In this document: positions 11,111 to 22,249 of the stretch, piece by piece | Numbering within the stretch: position 1 is the first letter of the stretch | Layout: each line of letters begins with the position of its first letter | Source: Aegilops tauschii subsp. strangulata | Taxonomy: Eukaryota > Streptophyta > Magnoliopsida > Poales > Poaceae | Assembly: GCF_002575655.3 (NCBI RefSeq) | Contig: NC_053037.3 | Span: 249,273,135-249,337,134 of the forward strand | DNA length: 64,000 nt | Reading direction: 5' to 3' | Translations under genes and position numbers: made by a program | Notes under the pieces: model-generated | The model's input: only the letters and a program-made list of their open reading frames with translations | Told to the model about the DNA's origin: nothing | The model's database searches: none

Positions 11111-12385
11111 ATGGTAGACAAGATGGCTGGTCGGCTGCTTGCTCGGCAAGCAAGACTGCTCTATCGGGACGATGGCTAGAGCTGTTAAGAACTACACTAA
11201 TGTCCATGCCGATACAATCCATGATGGCGCTAGACTTGCCTATCAAAACCATCACCAACAACACCGCCGCCAACAAGATTTGTCATGGTTTCCTATGGAA
11301 AGGCCGATGAGATGTGAATGGAGGACACTACATTGTGGCATGGGATCAGGTTTGCATGCCAAAGGAACATGGTGGTTTAGGTGTGCCCAACTTGCGGTTG
11401 CTGAACACGACGCTTAGGGCCAGATGGCCGTGGCTACAAATGACAGACTCAAACCGCTTGTACAAGGCCGCGACAAGGTGCATGCTTGAGGATGGGGAGA
11501 CAGCTCGGTTTTGGACCGACTGGTGGCTCAAAGATGGCCGCATTGAGGATATCATGCCACATCTTTATGCTATGGTCAAGAAGCCAGGGCTGAAAAATAC
11601 AGTCAAACAAGCCCTCTCCAACGGATGGTTGCAGGACGTATCCCCGGACATGTGCGCGCAGGCTCTGCTCGAGTTCATTGCGCTGGTGGATGTGACCCAG
11701 CAGGTTGAGCTACGACAAGGCATGGACGACGTGATAACATGGAGCTTGGAGAGCACGGGAGAATTCTCCGCGCGATCGGCAAATCGTGCTAACTTTGCGG
11801 GAAGAATAGAGAACGCTGGAGCCGTGTAGATTTGGAGATCACGGGCACCCCCCACTTGTAAGTTTTTCACGTGGCTTGCCGCGAGGAACATATGTTGGAC
11901 GGCGGATAAACTTCAACGACGACAACTGCCACACCCGTCGGCATGTCCTTTCTGCGACCAAGCACCGGAGACTTTGGACCACTTACTACTCGGGTGCGTT
12001 CTAGCATGACAAGTATGGGACAAGATCATGAACACCCGGGGAAGACCGGATTGGACGCCATCGACAGATTCAAACCTCGTGAAATGGTGGATAACACTCA
12101 ACCCACAAAAGCATTTTCGGGAGGAGGCGTGGAAAGTGGTATCATTGGTGCTCTTGATGTTGTGGAAACACCAAAACGACATAGTGTTCAATGGAGCCTC
12201 GCCATTGGTGGACGACGTGCTTGCAAAGATCGAATTGGAGGCGCAAGACTGGAGGGCGGCTGGCCTACTTCGGGAACATGGCTCTGTCACATCTATGGTA
12301 GATAGGTGGGATGATGGTGAGTAATCCGCATGTTAGGGCTCTAGCAGCCGTAGAGACGGTTGTACAAACATTGGCCTTTTTCTTT
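11111..12385 (+). pseudogene. LINE ORF2 C-terminal region and 3' UTR
   Basis: This continues the LINE after the Copia insertion. Readable parts include WDQVCMPKEHGGLGVPNL, a block seen downstream of the reverse transcriptase in plant L1 elements. The zf-RVT Cys/His cluster follows, with CPFCDQAPETLDHLLLGC near 11938-11995. A TAG lies at 11827 and a TGA near 12008, where related proteins usually have another residue. The frame ends near 12324. About 60 bases of possible 3' UTR follow, with an unusual tggcctttttcttttggcca palindrome-like end and no poly-A. Confidence 0.8.
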
Positions 12386-13942
12386 TGGCCACCAATTCTA
12401 TCTATGTTCCTGATGCGTCAATCTTTGACGCATCCCTTGAAAAAACTTGTCATTAAGGGACTGAGATCCAGTCTGGATGCAATGCAATGCAAACGCTCTC
12501 CACCTATAGATTCGTATTCAGAATATGATCCTAACAATGATTCTGAGCTAAAGAGAGACCTAAGTCAATGTAGCTCCCTAGTGGAGGAGTTAGAGGCAGA
12601 CGCCCTATCTTATTCACCCATCAAGGTGCTTGCTCTAACTTTGCAAGGTTATATTGGCCGCACATATCTTGCAACTGATGCTTTGCATTGCTTCTACTTT
12701 GTTGCACTGCCATTTGCTTAGTTTACACATCGCATATGTGAATACGCCCTGCCTATCCATTTTCAGTACATATTCCATCTGTCATCATACCATATTTATC
12801 CATTCAAATCATGTTCTTATGTATCAGACATTCAAAAGGAAGAGGGCAATTGTTGATCGCGAAGGAGCACAAACAAAGTATTTGGAAAAGGTAGTGACAC
12901 CTGATAAATCAAATAGCCCATTAGGTGTAGTTGCAAGATCACCAGACCCACAAAACACGGCCCCAACTCTAGCAGACTCTAGCCCTACTACACTAGTCAT
13001 CTCTAATGCCCCAACTACAGCAAATAGTATGATGATGCCAATTGACATAGCACCAACTGTACGACGCAAAACCCCCATTCCAGCAATGTGTACACCAAAT
13101 CCAGCTCCCTTTTTGAACGAGAGAGAGCCCCAATTGCAGCAAATAGGACCCCTGTTCCACTTCTTCCCAGTTTAGAAGACAAAGCTTATATTGTTGTCAG
13201 GAACTTTGTGCGCATCTTTCCTTCATGGAAAGATTATACCACAGATAAAGAACAATTTCCAATCTTCCTCCGCAACTTACGGGTAAGTAATGTACTAATG
13301 TTATTCATGGTAATTAGTGCATATATTTCTGCTGACAGAAGACACAAGATTTTCATTCTTTTAAATAGGCGAGGACCAAACTTGATAGTCGAGACGAGCA
13401 AGGGTTGGTTGCACTTTTCAAGCACTCATTGATGAAGTATTGTTCCTACCTGAGGCAAGCGCACTTCGATGGCAAGCCTCTAAATGAAATTTCTATAAAG
13501 TCTCATGTGCTACATTTATCAGACAGTGACTAGAATAATCTTGCTACACATTGGTCTCATCTGTAGCGTAAGGTTCTATCTATGATATCACATCACAATT
13601 TGAACTACATTTGTACATGTGCCTTGTTGTCTCACTTGTACGAAAACTGTTTGCAGAAGAATATTCATTCTCAAGGGACCACAGAATCTCGCAACTATAC
13701 TGCACACTGCATTGCCCTTGTGAGTACCTCTTCCCTTGTCTGACCATACTTACTTTCATAGCTGGTTGATTAGCATCACTGCACATGTTAGCCTCCTTAT
13801 CCTCCATTTGGTGGACATTATAAGATCTGTATCGACTCTTACATAAATTTAGAACCAACCCAATGCTTTTGAAGAGGTTTAGCTCTGCAGTCCTCTTGTA
13901 AGGACCAAACGTCTTCTATCACTGTACTTACATTAATAGCTA

Positions 13943-14020
13943 CCCTCTCCATCCCATAATATAAGAGCGTTTTGTACAGTACACGAGTGTACAAACACTC
14001 TTATATTATGGGAAGGAGGG
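13943..14020. mobile_element. Stowaway (Tc1/mariner) MITE, 78 bp
   Basis: A near-perfect hairpin: the left arm reads ccctctccatcccataata and the right arm is its inverted copy ending tattatgggaaggaggg. It is preceded by TA, the Stowaway target. The TA on the right has mutated. It lies in an intron of the CACTA gene. Confidence 0.85.
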
Positions 14021-14940
14021 ATTGGTTAATTGTGTAGCATTACTCTGCATCTTATCTCCCTCGCCCACCATTTACTAAAAAAATCAAATCTATATTTAAT
14101 CTTAGCAAAAAATTGAATACACAGACAATACCAGTGCAGAAGTGTAGCCCATTGCTCTTGTCAGTACATTTTTTCTGTACCGCTTGTACTTATAGGGATA
14201 GGTAGTTGATATGTAGCATCAATATGCATCTTATCTTCATTATCCCCTATCCCTTCCAGTATTATCATATCTATAATTACTCTCTACAAAATGTAGAGTA
14301 CATGCAATGCTTATGAAGAAGTTTCTGTGCTGAAATTCTTGAGTTATCCTTCCCTTGACATCGAGAAGGGCATTATAGAGCTGATGTTAACTGTTAATGT
14401 AAGTCAGACTTTCTAAAGCCATTATCTTCAACTGTTGTTTAATTTGCTCATACTCCTTATCGTCAACTGCTGTTTAGTTTGCTGTTTCTATCAAGATGCA
14501 TGTTCGCAACAACTGTAAGCTCCAAGTTTTAGTTATAAAACTAAATTCCTTATCATACCATGCACATTACTCAATACAGATCAAATGATTTTCTTTAGCC
14601 CTACAAGTATGCTTGTTTTTGTTGATCTATAATCCAGTGTGTGGTGAAGCAGCGCACATTTGCACCTTGTCATTTCCTGCTTTATATTACTGATGTGGCT
14701 GATGATATGAACAACATGCCATGCACATTAACCAAAATAGACACAATGATTGTCTTTTGCCCTTGATCTATGCTTGTTTTGTCGACATGGTGATCCAGTA
14801 GTGTGTTGAAGCTCCCTGCATTATGAACAATGCCAAATTATGCTATAGACATTTTGAACTGTCTCTTTATTTTCTAATTTGAAATTGGATGGAATTGACA
14901 ACATAGTTACCATCTTTATTTATATACGTGCAAAACCTGT
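14021..14940. other. CACTA intronic DNA, no recognised gene
   Basis: AT-rich sequence between the fourth and last exon-like blocks. A possible further exon (about 14300-14398, ending at donor gtaagtc) reads NAYEEVSVLKFLSYPSLDI, but no partner splice acceptor was fixed. Two related segments carry the words catgcacatta and atgattgtcttt/atgattttcttt (about 14560-14600 and 14720-14760), suggesting local duplication. Confidence 0.4.
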
Positions 14941-15639
14941 CATCTCTGTGATTGTTTCAGGGTGATATGCCTGATGGCATGCACAAGTCTGCTGAAGGCT
15001 GGGAGACAAACCCAACACATATTGCAGCAAAGTAGGCAAAACATCTCGAAGATAGCGAGACAATCCCAAAGTCATGTCTTGATGAAGTGTTCAAGTTACT
15101 TGAGACTAGCAGTCGCACAAGCTCACAGAATTCGCTGCCTGAATCAGTTTGACTTCTTCAGTCTCAACTACAAGTAGAAAGGCATTCTGCAAATCAACTT
15201 TGACTTGAAGCCCAATCTCTAAGGAAGATTGTGAAGAACTCCAATGAGAACCTCATTGCTAATGAGCTACAGCAGGAAGCTATGACCGACATGCTAGGCC
15301 GATCTCACAGCCTTGCTCAGCTGCTTGTGCAGCAGCTCCCACGCAAGGCTAACCTTTCTTGAATTGTCTTGGAAGTGGTCTTGGTTCAGTATTATTTTGT
15401 TACCCTGCAATAGCGCCCAGTTTTTGTAATCTGCTTGTTCGTTGAGCTTTATAATCACTGATGGTGAACTTCGATGCCCAGTGGATGTAATATACCATAA
15501 ATCCTCTATTGTATAGTGTAGGTTTATTATTCTAAGTTACTATGACGTAATTACTTTATTGTAAAAGTAGGTTTGTTCAATTCCTACTAGTTACCGTATA
15601 TGCCATCATTTGAAAAAGGTGAAAATCTCGTGTAGGCGA

Positions 15640-16400
15640 CCGGGCCGAAACATTCGCCTCTAACAGGGCTGCATTTCAGCGGGCTACAATTGGGCCAGCC
15701 CGCAACTTTCTTGGGCCTGTGCTGACTGATCATTTGGGCCCTTCGTGGGTACGCCAGGCCCACAACTTACATGGGCCTCCATTGGGCCCAAATTTTAGTT
15801 GGGCTTGCTATGGACACAACGCTTAGTTGGGCCCATGTATCCTTGGGCCTTTAACAGGCTGAAATTCTCCTGGCCTGTTGCGACCCAGAAGATACCAAGG
15901 GCCTTTAGCAGGCCAAAATGCATGCTGGGCCTCAATTTTCAATAGTTGTCCATGGGCCTTTAGCAGGCTGAAATGTAGACCGGGCCATTATTGGCCCAGT
16001 TATGTGACGGGTCGTTACCAGACCGAAACATATCTCGGGCCTTATTTGGCCCACTTACATCATGGGCCTTTAAGAGGCCGAAAGCTTAGTAGAGGCATCA
16101 TGAGTCGAATTATACTACAGGCCTTTAACAGGCCCAAAGTCACGTTGGGCTGAACTGTTGCCACCTTGATCTTGGGCCGTTAGTGGACCGGATGTCGCGT
16201 CGGACCATATATGGCCCATGGGCAACATGGGCCATTACCAGGACGAAAGTCACACCGGGCTGAAATGGGTCCATGTCTACGTCGGGCCACTAACAGGCCA
16301 AAATCTCACTGGGCCGTAATTGGGCCCAAAGACTCGACGGACAATTGACGAGCCAGATCTCGCGGTGGGCCGTAAATGGGCCATGTTTAATCAGGCTGTT
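15640..16400. repeat. CACTA subterminal repeat array, about 56-bp units
   Basis: About ten to twelve degenerate units share the core gggcctttaacaggccgaaa followed by a second gggcc or ttggccc. Good examples start near 15845, 15899, 15954, 16066 and 16282. Such subterminal arrays bind transposase in CACTA elements studied elsewhere. The role here is by analogy. Confidence 0.7.
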
Positions 16401-16696
16401 AGTGTGCCATCTCACCAGTACCTGAGTAAATCAAACAGGCCTTTGACTGGGTCGACCTTTTTAACCTATATAGGCCTCTGTTGGGCCCTACCATGTGTCG
16501 ACGTATCATAGGCACGTATCCTCCATTGAATGACAACATCTGGCCCATTGCGACGCCGACACGTGTTCCTCCGGTCAATGAGAATTTTACATGTGGAAGT
16601 CCGCCATTAGCCATTGTTGTTAACGGGTTATCGGATCCAAAACAGAACTCGATAGCTTAACGGCGACTCGTTACGGTGGATGCCACGTGTCGGTTA

Positions 16697-16908
16697 CCCT
16701 TGATGAAAGCACTTCCATGACACGTCATTTATCGTCATGGAAGTGAATGCTTCCATGATGATAATTTTGGTATTGTAACACTTCTACAATAGCAAATGTA
16801 TGACTATCTTGATTCTTTCAGAAAATCATCATGGATGTACATGCATGACAGAAAATGCGACCTACTGTGACAAACATGTATCATCATGGAAGTGGTTTTT
16901 TTGTAGTG
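16697..16908. repeat. CACTA terminal region with inverted cttccatga repeats
   Basis: The words cttccatgac (about 16710) and gtcatggaag (about 16735) face each other to form a hairpin. Further copies follow near 16750, 16827 and 16881 before the TTTTTTGTAGTG end. Confidence 0.7.
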
Positions 16909-16911
16909 TAG

Positions 16912-17945
16912 CTCCATCCCTCTCTCTCTATCCATCTCTATGGGCCTTATTTGCCTCTAACAAATGGATGTACATCGACCGATCTTACATATAACTAGGT
17001 AGGTTGTTTATAACTCATTTTCCCCACACACCGATCGATCTACCTCATTAGTTATGTCTCTCCCTTCCTCCGACACACAACAATTGATCTACCTATCGAG
17101 TTAATCTGCTTACCAATCACATATGGTCCCCCTTCATCATCCATGCATGCCTCCCGACACATCTATCACGCACACGTAGAAACACCTCCCCTCTCTTCTT
17201 GATATTGCAGTTGTACCCTCAGTTTGTCTAGTAGGCCTCTCCCACCATCTCCGACAAGCAACTCCACCACCCCTGTGGCACTCTGCCTCTCTCTCTCTCT
17301 CTCGCAACCTATTTCCCGTCCTTCACTTATGTATGGATGTCGAACGATGTCCCTCAAGATATAGCTAGGTCTCTCTTTCTCAACACATATCCGAGTCGAT
17401 CTACCTCTCTAGTTAGGTTTCTGCCTCCCGCCGTGCCCCCCCACACACCGATACATCGAGCGCTCTAGTCATGTCTCCCTGCCACACACAAACTTGACCT
17501 CTCCCCTCTGACGTTCCGGTAGGCCAGTCGCCCTATATCTTTGACGTGCACACACACAATTTTGATGGCTTTGTTCATCGATCTCGCACCCACACACTTG
17601 ATCCTCTCTTCGACTCTATCAATATCTATGACCCCTCCCTCTCTTCTCGTGGATCGCCCCCTCTATATATGATATAGATAGGCATGTATTTCACACACAT
17701 TACATGTGTCACATTTTTGTTTGAGATATCATCGACACATATTCCCACAAATACACTCACGAAATCACCCCACCACCCAATAAAAAAATCCACACGCCAT
17801 CTTTCTAGGTTTGTATCTCTCTCTCACACACACACGTAGGTGGGGGCGTGCACGAAGAGAAGAGGTGCACACATGGCCATGTACTCCCGTCTCTTTCCCA
17901 ACCACACCCGCACAGGTACACGGTGGAGCTCATTTCTATACGAAA
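16912..17945. repeat. Pyrimidine-rich degenerate repeat DNA
   Basis: No gene was recognised. Short CT and CA runs alternate with a loosely repeated phrase, cacacaccgatcgatctacctc followed by tagttatgtctctccc. It appears near 17023, in altered form near 17385 and again near 17445. A (CT)n run lies at about 17285-17303. Confidence 0.5.
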
Positions 17946-18207
17946 AGGCAGCCCACGTGGTAATTTGACACATGTACTAGTTCTCCACTTGATGGAGGAT
18001 CGTGTACCACGGGTGAACAAACAAATTGCGACTTGACACGTTATTTTCAAATAGATTTTATTCCTTGATGGCGCACATACAGAATATAAACCAACTGTTG
18101 TGGAGAGAAAAAAGAAAACCGCTCCACTCTACTATACTATATAATATAGGCAGGATGCTCAATGCTTGCTTTCTGGGGTCGGTCTCTTCTACTCTCTCAC
18201 ACAAGAT

Positions 18208-18784
18208 GGCGGTGGCCACTCTCTATCTCTCACCACTGGTCCCTGATCCTACCGGATCCAGTCCGCCGGCGGAATGGGACGATGTGTAACGTTGCTCCGG
18301 TCGCTGGCGTCGATGCAGGAAACCCACTGCCGGCGCGTCCCGATCTACGGTACCCAGCGTTCTCTCTAAGCAAGCTCCGGCGCGGTAGTGCCTTTGCCCC
18401 TTTCATGTTGCCGCAGTATGGGCAGATCCCGCCTGCCGCCTCCCTCCTGGTTACATCCCGACGACCCTCGGGTACAGCTTCCTCTGGAACTGGCCTTGCT
18501 CCACATCCCATCTTCCCATGTCACTGCACGTGGATCTTCTCTAGTTATTTGCCTAAAACATACTGTAGCTCGGCTGGCGTACTTTCCATGTTTCATCAAT
18601 AGTGCCACTATTATTGCAATCACACTTATTCCATATCCTGGTCAACAGGGATGCTCAGCTCCATTTTAGTGCAACTGCACAAAATGATGGGATGGCGCAT
18701 GCATCCAACTGCTACATGTCTTGGCAGGCATCAACGAGCCGCGTGAAAATGGCTACCAACATGTCCACTGTGGCTAGGAAATGA
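18208..18784 (+). pseudogene. Possible two-exon gene remnant in copy A (unknown)
   Basis: I do not recognise this. A TATA-like tatataatata lies near 18135-18146, and an ATG at 18208 opens a short frame (MAVATLYLSPLVPDPTG) that ends after about 27 codons. A second block starting at about 18649 follows a pyrimidine-rich tract and an ag acceptor, and reads DAQLHFSATAQNDGM. The equivalent block in copy B (about 21929) also follows cacag and reads DAQLDFSETAQNDPM. The shared splice-like context hints at a former gene, but neither copy is open. A non-coding repeat remains possible. Confidence 0.3.
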
Positions 18785-19386
18785 AAGCATGCTTAGGGAC
18801 CTGATCGATCGTTTTTTTCTTTATTTGTACACCTTCTCACAACTTTGTCTTAAGTTGTGAAGTAAATATTGGGTCTGATATGTGAATCATTGATATGTAT
18901 TAGCATGCATGTTAGTTTCATTTTTATTTGTTGGAATAGACACATGAAAGAAAATCTGAACGTTTCGTAGCATTGTAGTAGTATAATTTTATCTCACCGG
19001 GAAATTACATTTACTAGCACAATATATATAAACAAATGCTGAAAGGTTGATACCATTCCAAGAAACCATTCAAGGAGCACAAAACTTCCTTTCCTCGACA
19101 TGTGGGACATCCACCATCCGAGTCCACGTGCCATGCACCAAATTATGAGTGCACAACCGCAAGGAATACTAATAATGAGCAGTCACATCTCAAAGCCAGA
19201 CCTTTCCAATAGTAAGCTGGACGCATGAACAGCACATCATTTCACACATCATAGAATCCTCTTGTAATAATTTTCCAAGAAAAACACCACACTTGAAGAT
19301 TGGACGGTACTGTTGAAGCAAGGCATATAACCCTTCTCCAAAACATCAAGTATGGCCGTATGGGGATGGTTCCAGAAAATAATATA

Positions 19387-19636
19387 CCCTCCCTTCCAGT
19401 TTATGGGCCTCAATTCCAAATCTAAACCAATGAATGAACTAGTACTACTAGATAGTGAGTGTTTACTATTGTACAATGTACGTACTATTTGCAACGCATG
19501 CATGTGTTAGCAGTAAAATGACCACGTATGAATTTGATGGTATGATTTGTGTAAGTTTCATGTCATATTATTGCTCTAACATGTGGTGAAAGTTAGCCTC
19601 CAAAACACATTTTAGACCCTATATGGATTGAGGGAG
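19387..19636. mobile_element. Diverged MITE, possibly Stowaway-like
   Basis: The left end ta-ccctcccttccagtttatgggcct and the inverted right end (agggtctatatggattgaggg-like, followed by ta) form imperfect terminal inverted repeats with TA flanks. It lies inside duplicated unit A. Confidence 0.4.
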
Positions 19637-19900
19637 TACATGCATTGCTGCGTTTTCTCTTAATCCTTGCATGCAACATTTTTATTGAAGCTTGAAATGT
19701 GAACATGTGAATGGGAGGAACTACGACAACCCTTCCAAAAGAACTGTAGTACTAATGGTATCGTACTCCCTCCGTTCACCATCTCACGTGCTTAGTACTT
19801 GTGCGCACTATGGAAATAACAATTTTTTTCCACCACTCAACATCTATTATGGTTTGGGAGATTTCAAATTGAGTCATATACACCGGAAAGTAGGCACTTA

Positions 19901-20270
19901 GGGCATCCACAATGTATACTTTTTTGTTGCCTCTAAGCCCTCTCTCTCCTATTAGAGGCAGCCTCTATACATTGCATGAACTGTCTTTAACAAAAAATTG
20001 GCTAGCATCGCGTCTAACTTTAGAGGCTGCCTCTAACAATTTAACAATCCATCTGGTCCCACTTGTTTGCCTTAGGAAGCATAAGAAAGTACAAGAGAAA
20101 TATTACTGATTGGACAAATGTGGTGCTAATCCATAATTTCTAAAATTCTGCTAGGGCTTACCTTAGAGGCTGGTTAGAGTCTCTATACATTGTGGTTTTT
20201 TAATTCATAAGAGGCAAACCATGTGGGCCTACCTTACAGGCAAGGCTCTATACACTGGAGATGGTCTGTA
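19901..20270. mobile_element. Unclassified MITE-like element
   Basis: The left end gggcatccacaatgtata is matched in inverted form by the right end tatacactggagatggtct. The interior repeats the words gaggctgcctctaac and gaggcagcctct in both orientations. The target duplication is not certain, so the superfamily is left open. Confidence 0.5.
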
Positions 20271-20296
20271 CTACTTTTGATGTGTCCCTTCAACTC

Positions 20297-20516
20297 GCAG
20301 AATGAGGAGAAGCTTGCTTAGTATGCCCTCTCCCCCACCCACGAGCATGGTGGCTCGCCGAGTCGCAGGACGAGGAAAAGCTTGCTTACTACACCTACGC
20401 CCGCTCCCTTGCCGACGCGTTCGATGGCTCACAGGACGAGGAGAAGCTTGCTTACTACGCCTACGCCCAGTCCCTTGCCCACGCGCATGGTGGCTCGCAG
20501 GACGATGAGAAATTTT
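20297..20516 (+). repeat. 66-bp minisatellite with protein-like 22-codon unit
   Basis: There are about three and a half tandem units. Two adjacent units (about 20353-20418 and 20429-20494) are in one open frame and begin SQDEEKLAYY. A first unit (about 20297-20356) is shortened to 60 bp and holds a TAG. A partial fourth unit begins SQDDEKF. Because the units differ mostly by base substitutions that keep the frame open, this may be a remnant of a repetitive coding exon. I do not recognise the protein. No promoter or complete gene is visible around it. Confidence 0.55.
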
Positions 20517-20589
20517 TACTACTCCCTTCATTAGACGTATACTCCTCGTCCCTACCTTGGTTAGGGAGATTATCATATTGTTTGAAATA

Positions 20590-20720
20590 TATGTATTTTA
20601 CCAGATTTCAATATGACTACTAGTACATAATCCCAATACTGATGTATATAGACGTATTTTAGAGTGTAGATTAACTCATTTTGCTCCATATGTAGTCCAC
20701 ATTGAAACGAACGTAGTAGT
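20590..20720. mobile_element. Partial Stowaway-type MITE
   Basis: The stretch with actgatgtatatagacgtat, attttagagtgtagatt and ctcattttgctccatatgtag resembles the interior of a common cereal Stowaway MITE. The terminal repeats are incomplete. Confidence 0.5.
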
Positions 20721-21380
20721 ACACACTCTGCCTCGCCCACGTGAAGGACGTGCAGCAATTGATATGGTCTTAGATAGCTAGAACCATATACTGTAGTAGT
20801 ACCATCATTGGTCGACTTCCCGAAGAGGCGAAGAGCCAAGCGCAAGGTTAATATTTTTTAGATGCCAAGCGCAAGGTTTATAGGAGAACAAGTAGTAGTA
20901 CTACTAGTAGTACATACTGTATGAAGAAGGCAACAAGAATGTATGTTTTGCATGACAGTCTCTTCTTACAGGACGTGCTAGACCTAGTGGAGCTCATTGT
21001 TGCAATGGGAATATCATAGATGGCACGATTCAGAGTGATGGGTAGCAGGAATAATGTTTGGAGCTGGTTAGTCATAAACCCCATGAAGAAGTCTCATCGA
21101 AAGGAATAGCCATCCTCTACACGTGCTCCGATGTAAAAATGAGTAAATGAGACAAAAAGAGAAAGAGACAAAGTAAAAAAATCACCAGCCTTAGAGCCAG
21201 CCCTATTTTACCAGTGAATGATATTTCTACGTCGTGATTGACATGGCTATAATATTAACCATGCTGTAGAGGTAGCAGCGGATTTTTATTTATTTGCGGA
21301 GGTAGCAGCGGATGGATATTCAATGAGGAGTGGAATGATGGCTGCTTCCTCAATAGAACATAGAGAAAGGTGGGCCTCAT
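20721..21380. other. Intergenic DNA, no recognised gene
   Basis: It contains a short gtagtagtactactagtagtac palindrome (about 20890-20912) and a direct repeat, gaggtagcagcggat, near 21269 and 21299. Nothing else was supported. Confidence 0.4.
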
Positions 21381-21410
21381 GATTTGACGGCTCATTAGTC
21401 ATTATTACTG
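21381..21410 (+). repeat. Left arm of a 30-bp inverted repeat around unit B
   Basis: This 30-bp segment is matched in inverted orientation at 44097-44126 with only two mismatches. Removing the later retrotransposon insertion, the arms would enclose about 1.26 kb. Confidence 0.7.
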
Positions 21411-21434
21411 CCTATACTCTTTGCCCATATAATA

Positions 21435-22249
21435 ACCACGTGGTAGGGTAGTTTTTTTTCTTCAGCGGCACGTATGCAATATAAATAGGTTCATATGGAG
21501 AGAAAAAGATACTGCTCCACTATATACATAGCCAGGAGCCTACATGGTTGCTTGATGGGGTTGCTCTCTTCACACTCTCTCGCATAAAACGATTGTGGCC
21601 ACATCTCTAGTCACACATCCGGGCCGATCACGTCCCCCGGGGGAAGGGGTGGATGCTTTGTGTAGATGCGGTCGCCGTTGCCGACGGCGAAAACCCACTA
21701 GCCGCCCTCCTCTAGCTACATCCCGACATCCCTTAGGTACAACTTCCTTAACAGCCGGCTTGCACCACTGCCCCAGCTACCCACATCACTCCACGTGGAT
21801 ATTTCTCTTCTTCTTTGCCCCGCACGTACCTCTACTGGTGTCTACTGTATTTTTGATGAGTTCATGTCTCATCAACTAGTCCCACTAGTCTTCTTCTAAT
21901 CACACTTCTTAAATTTCTTTGCCACAGGGATGCTCAGCTCGATTTTAGTGAAACTGCACAAAATGATCCGATGGTCAAAGGGTTGCAAACTTCAATTCTT
22001 TGGAAGGTTCGACGTCGCCAGCAAATTAAGGCCTGGTTATGGTTTAGGGTTCAAGGCCTAGGGACTGCATGGATCATTTTTTCTTTAGTTGTCTCTGTTC
22101 CAAACTAAGTGTCAACTTTAGTACAACTTTGTACTACTAAAGTTGGCAATGTTTGCATAAAGTTGAGACACTTATTTTGTAATGGTGGAAGTGCATATTG
22201 GCTATGATATGTGAATCATTGAGATGCAATAGCATGCATCTTAGTCTCC
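21435..22249 (+). repeat. Duplicated unit, copy B, left part
   Basis: Homologous to copy A and interrupted at 22254/22255 by the chromovirus. It includes a TATA-like tatataca (about 21521) and an exon-like ggatgctcagct block after cacag (about 21929). The ATG of copy A is not kept here. The unit resumes at 43745. Confidence 0.7.
22091..22189. mobile_element. Stowaway-type MITE in copy B
   Basis: The left arm gttccaaactaagtgtcaac and the right arm gttgagacacttattttgtaa are inverted copies, around an interior aactttagtacaactttgtac. Copy A has only a degraded equivalent near 18825-18865, so the insertion is either unique to B or decayed in A. Confidence 0.65.

Larger units (their letters stand above)
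1905..12385 (+). mobile_element. L1-type LINE, degenerate, split by a Copia element
   Basis: Two blocks (1905-4303 and 11111-12385) together read as one plant L1-type LINE ORF2 in order: endonuclease, reverse transcriptase with a YADD box, then a C-terminal region with a Cys/His cluster. The gap is exactly filled by the Copia element 4304-11105 flanked by aatac, so the blocks are halves of one copy. The 5' end is uncertain because ORF1 is absent and the LTR at 1-1899 abuts it. No poly-A tail or clear target duplication is visible at the 3' end, where the text changes to CACTA-type sequence near 12385. The copy is dead: it has many stops and frameshifts. Confidence 0.85.
12400..15362 (+). pseudogene. 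CACTA ORF1-like protein (plant Ptta/En/Spm-associated), intron-containing
   Basis: Exon-like blocks can be joined by consensus splice sites. One ends at 12625 (donor gtgctt). The next runs from 12828 to 13282 (acceptor tatcag, donor gtaagt). Then come 13369-about 13575 (acceptor aaatag), 13657-13719 (acceptor ttgcag, donor gtgagt) and a last exon 14961-15362 (acceptor tttcag). The third block reads FDGKPLNEI and later DSD-stop-NNLATHW. The fourth reads TTESRNYTAHCIAL. Together they resemble the domain found in plant CACTA ORF1 proteins (Transposase_24 type). The last exon is a glutamine-rich, coiled-coil-like tail with three in-frame stops (TAG, TGA, TGA). A frameshift lies near 13110. Function in transposition is presumed, not shown. 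Confidence 0.6.
12386..16908 (+). mobile_element. CACTA DNA transposon, 3' part
   Basis: The right terminus reads TTTTTTGTAGTG at 16897-16908, the reverse complement of a CACTACAAAAAA terminal inverted repeat. Immediately inside it are short inverted copies of cttccatga/tcatggaag, the subterminal repeats expected of CACTA elements. Further in lie a repeat array of about 56 bp per unit (15640-16400) and an ORF1-like spliced gene. The left terminus was not found: the sequence simply changes from LINE to CACTA-like near 12385, so the 5' end is truncated or displaced. The 3 bases after the end are tag, the size CACTA elements duplicate, but without the left end this cannot be confirmed. Confidence 0.75.
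17950..19900 (+). repeat. Duplicated unit, copy A
   Basis: Copy A aligns by eye, in order and in the same orientation, with copy B (21435-22249 joined to 43745-44806). Matching landmarks are the cacgtggta left edge, the gagagaaaaa...gctccact promoter-like block and the catcccgac...ggtacaacttcc-like block. Others are the exon-like ggatgctcagct block, the gatatgtgaatcattga block, the cgtgggacatcca block and the caccggaaagt block. Divergence is substantial with many indels, so the duplication is old. Confidence 0.7.

Noticed and set aside
15640..16400. Possible CRISPR-like array
   Set aside because: The units are degenerate and adjoin a CACTA terminus. There are no conserved repeats with unique spacers and no cas genes, and the genome is a plant's.
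18162..18669. ORFs of 93-146 codons in duplicated unit A as host genes
   Set aside because: Overlapping frames on both strands, and the matching part of copy B does not keep the frames.
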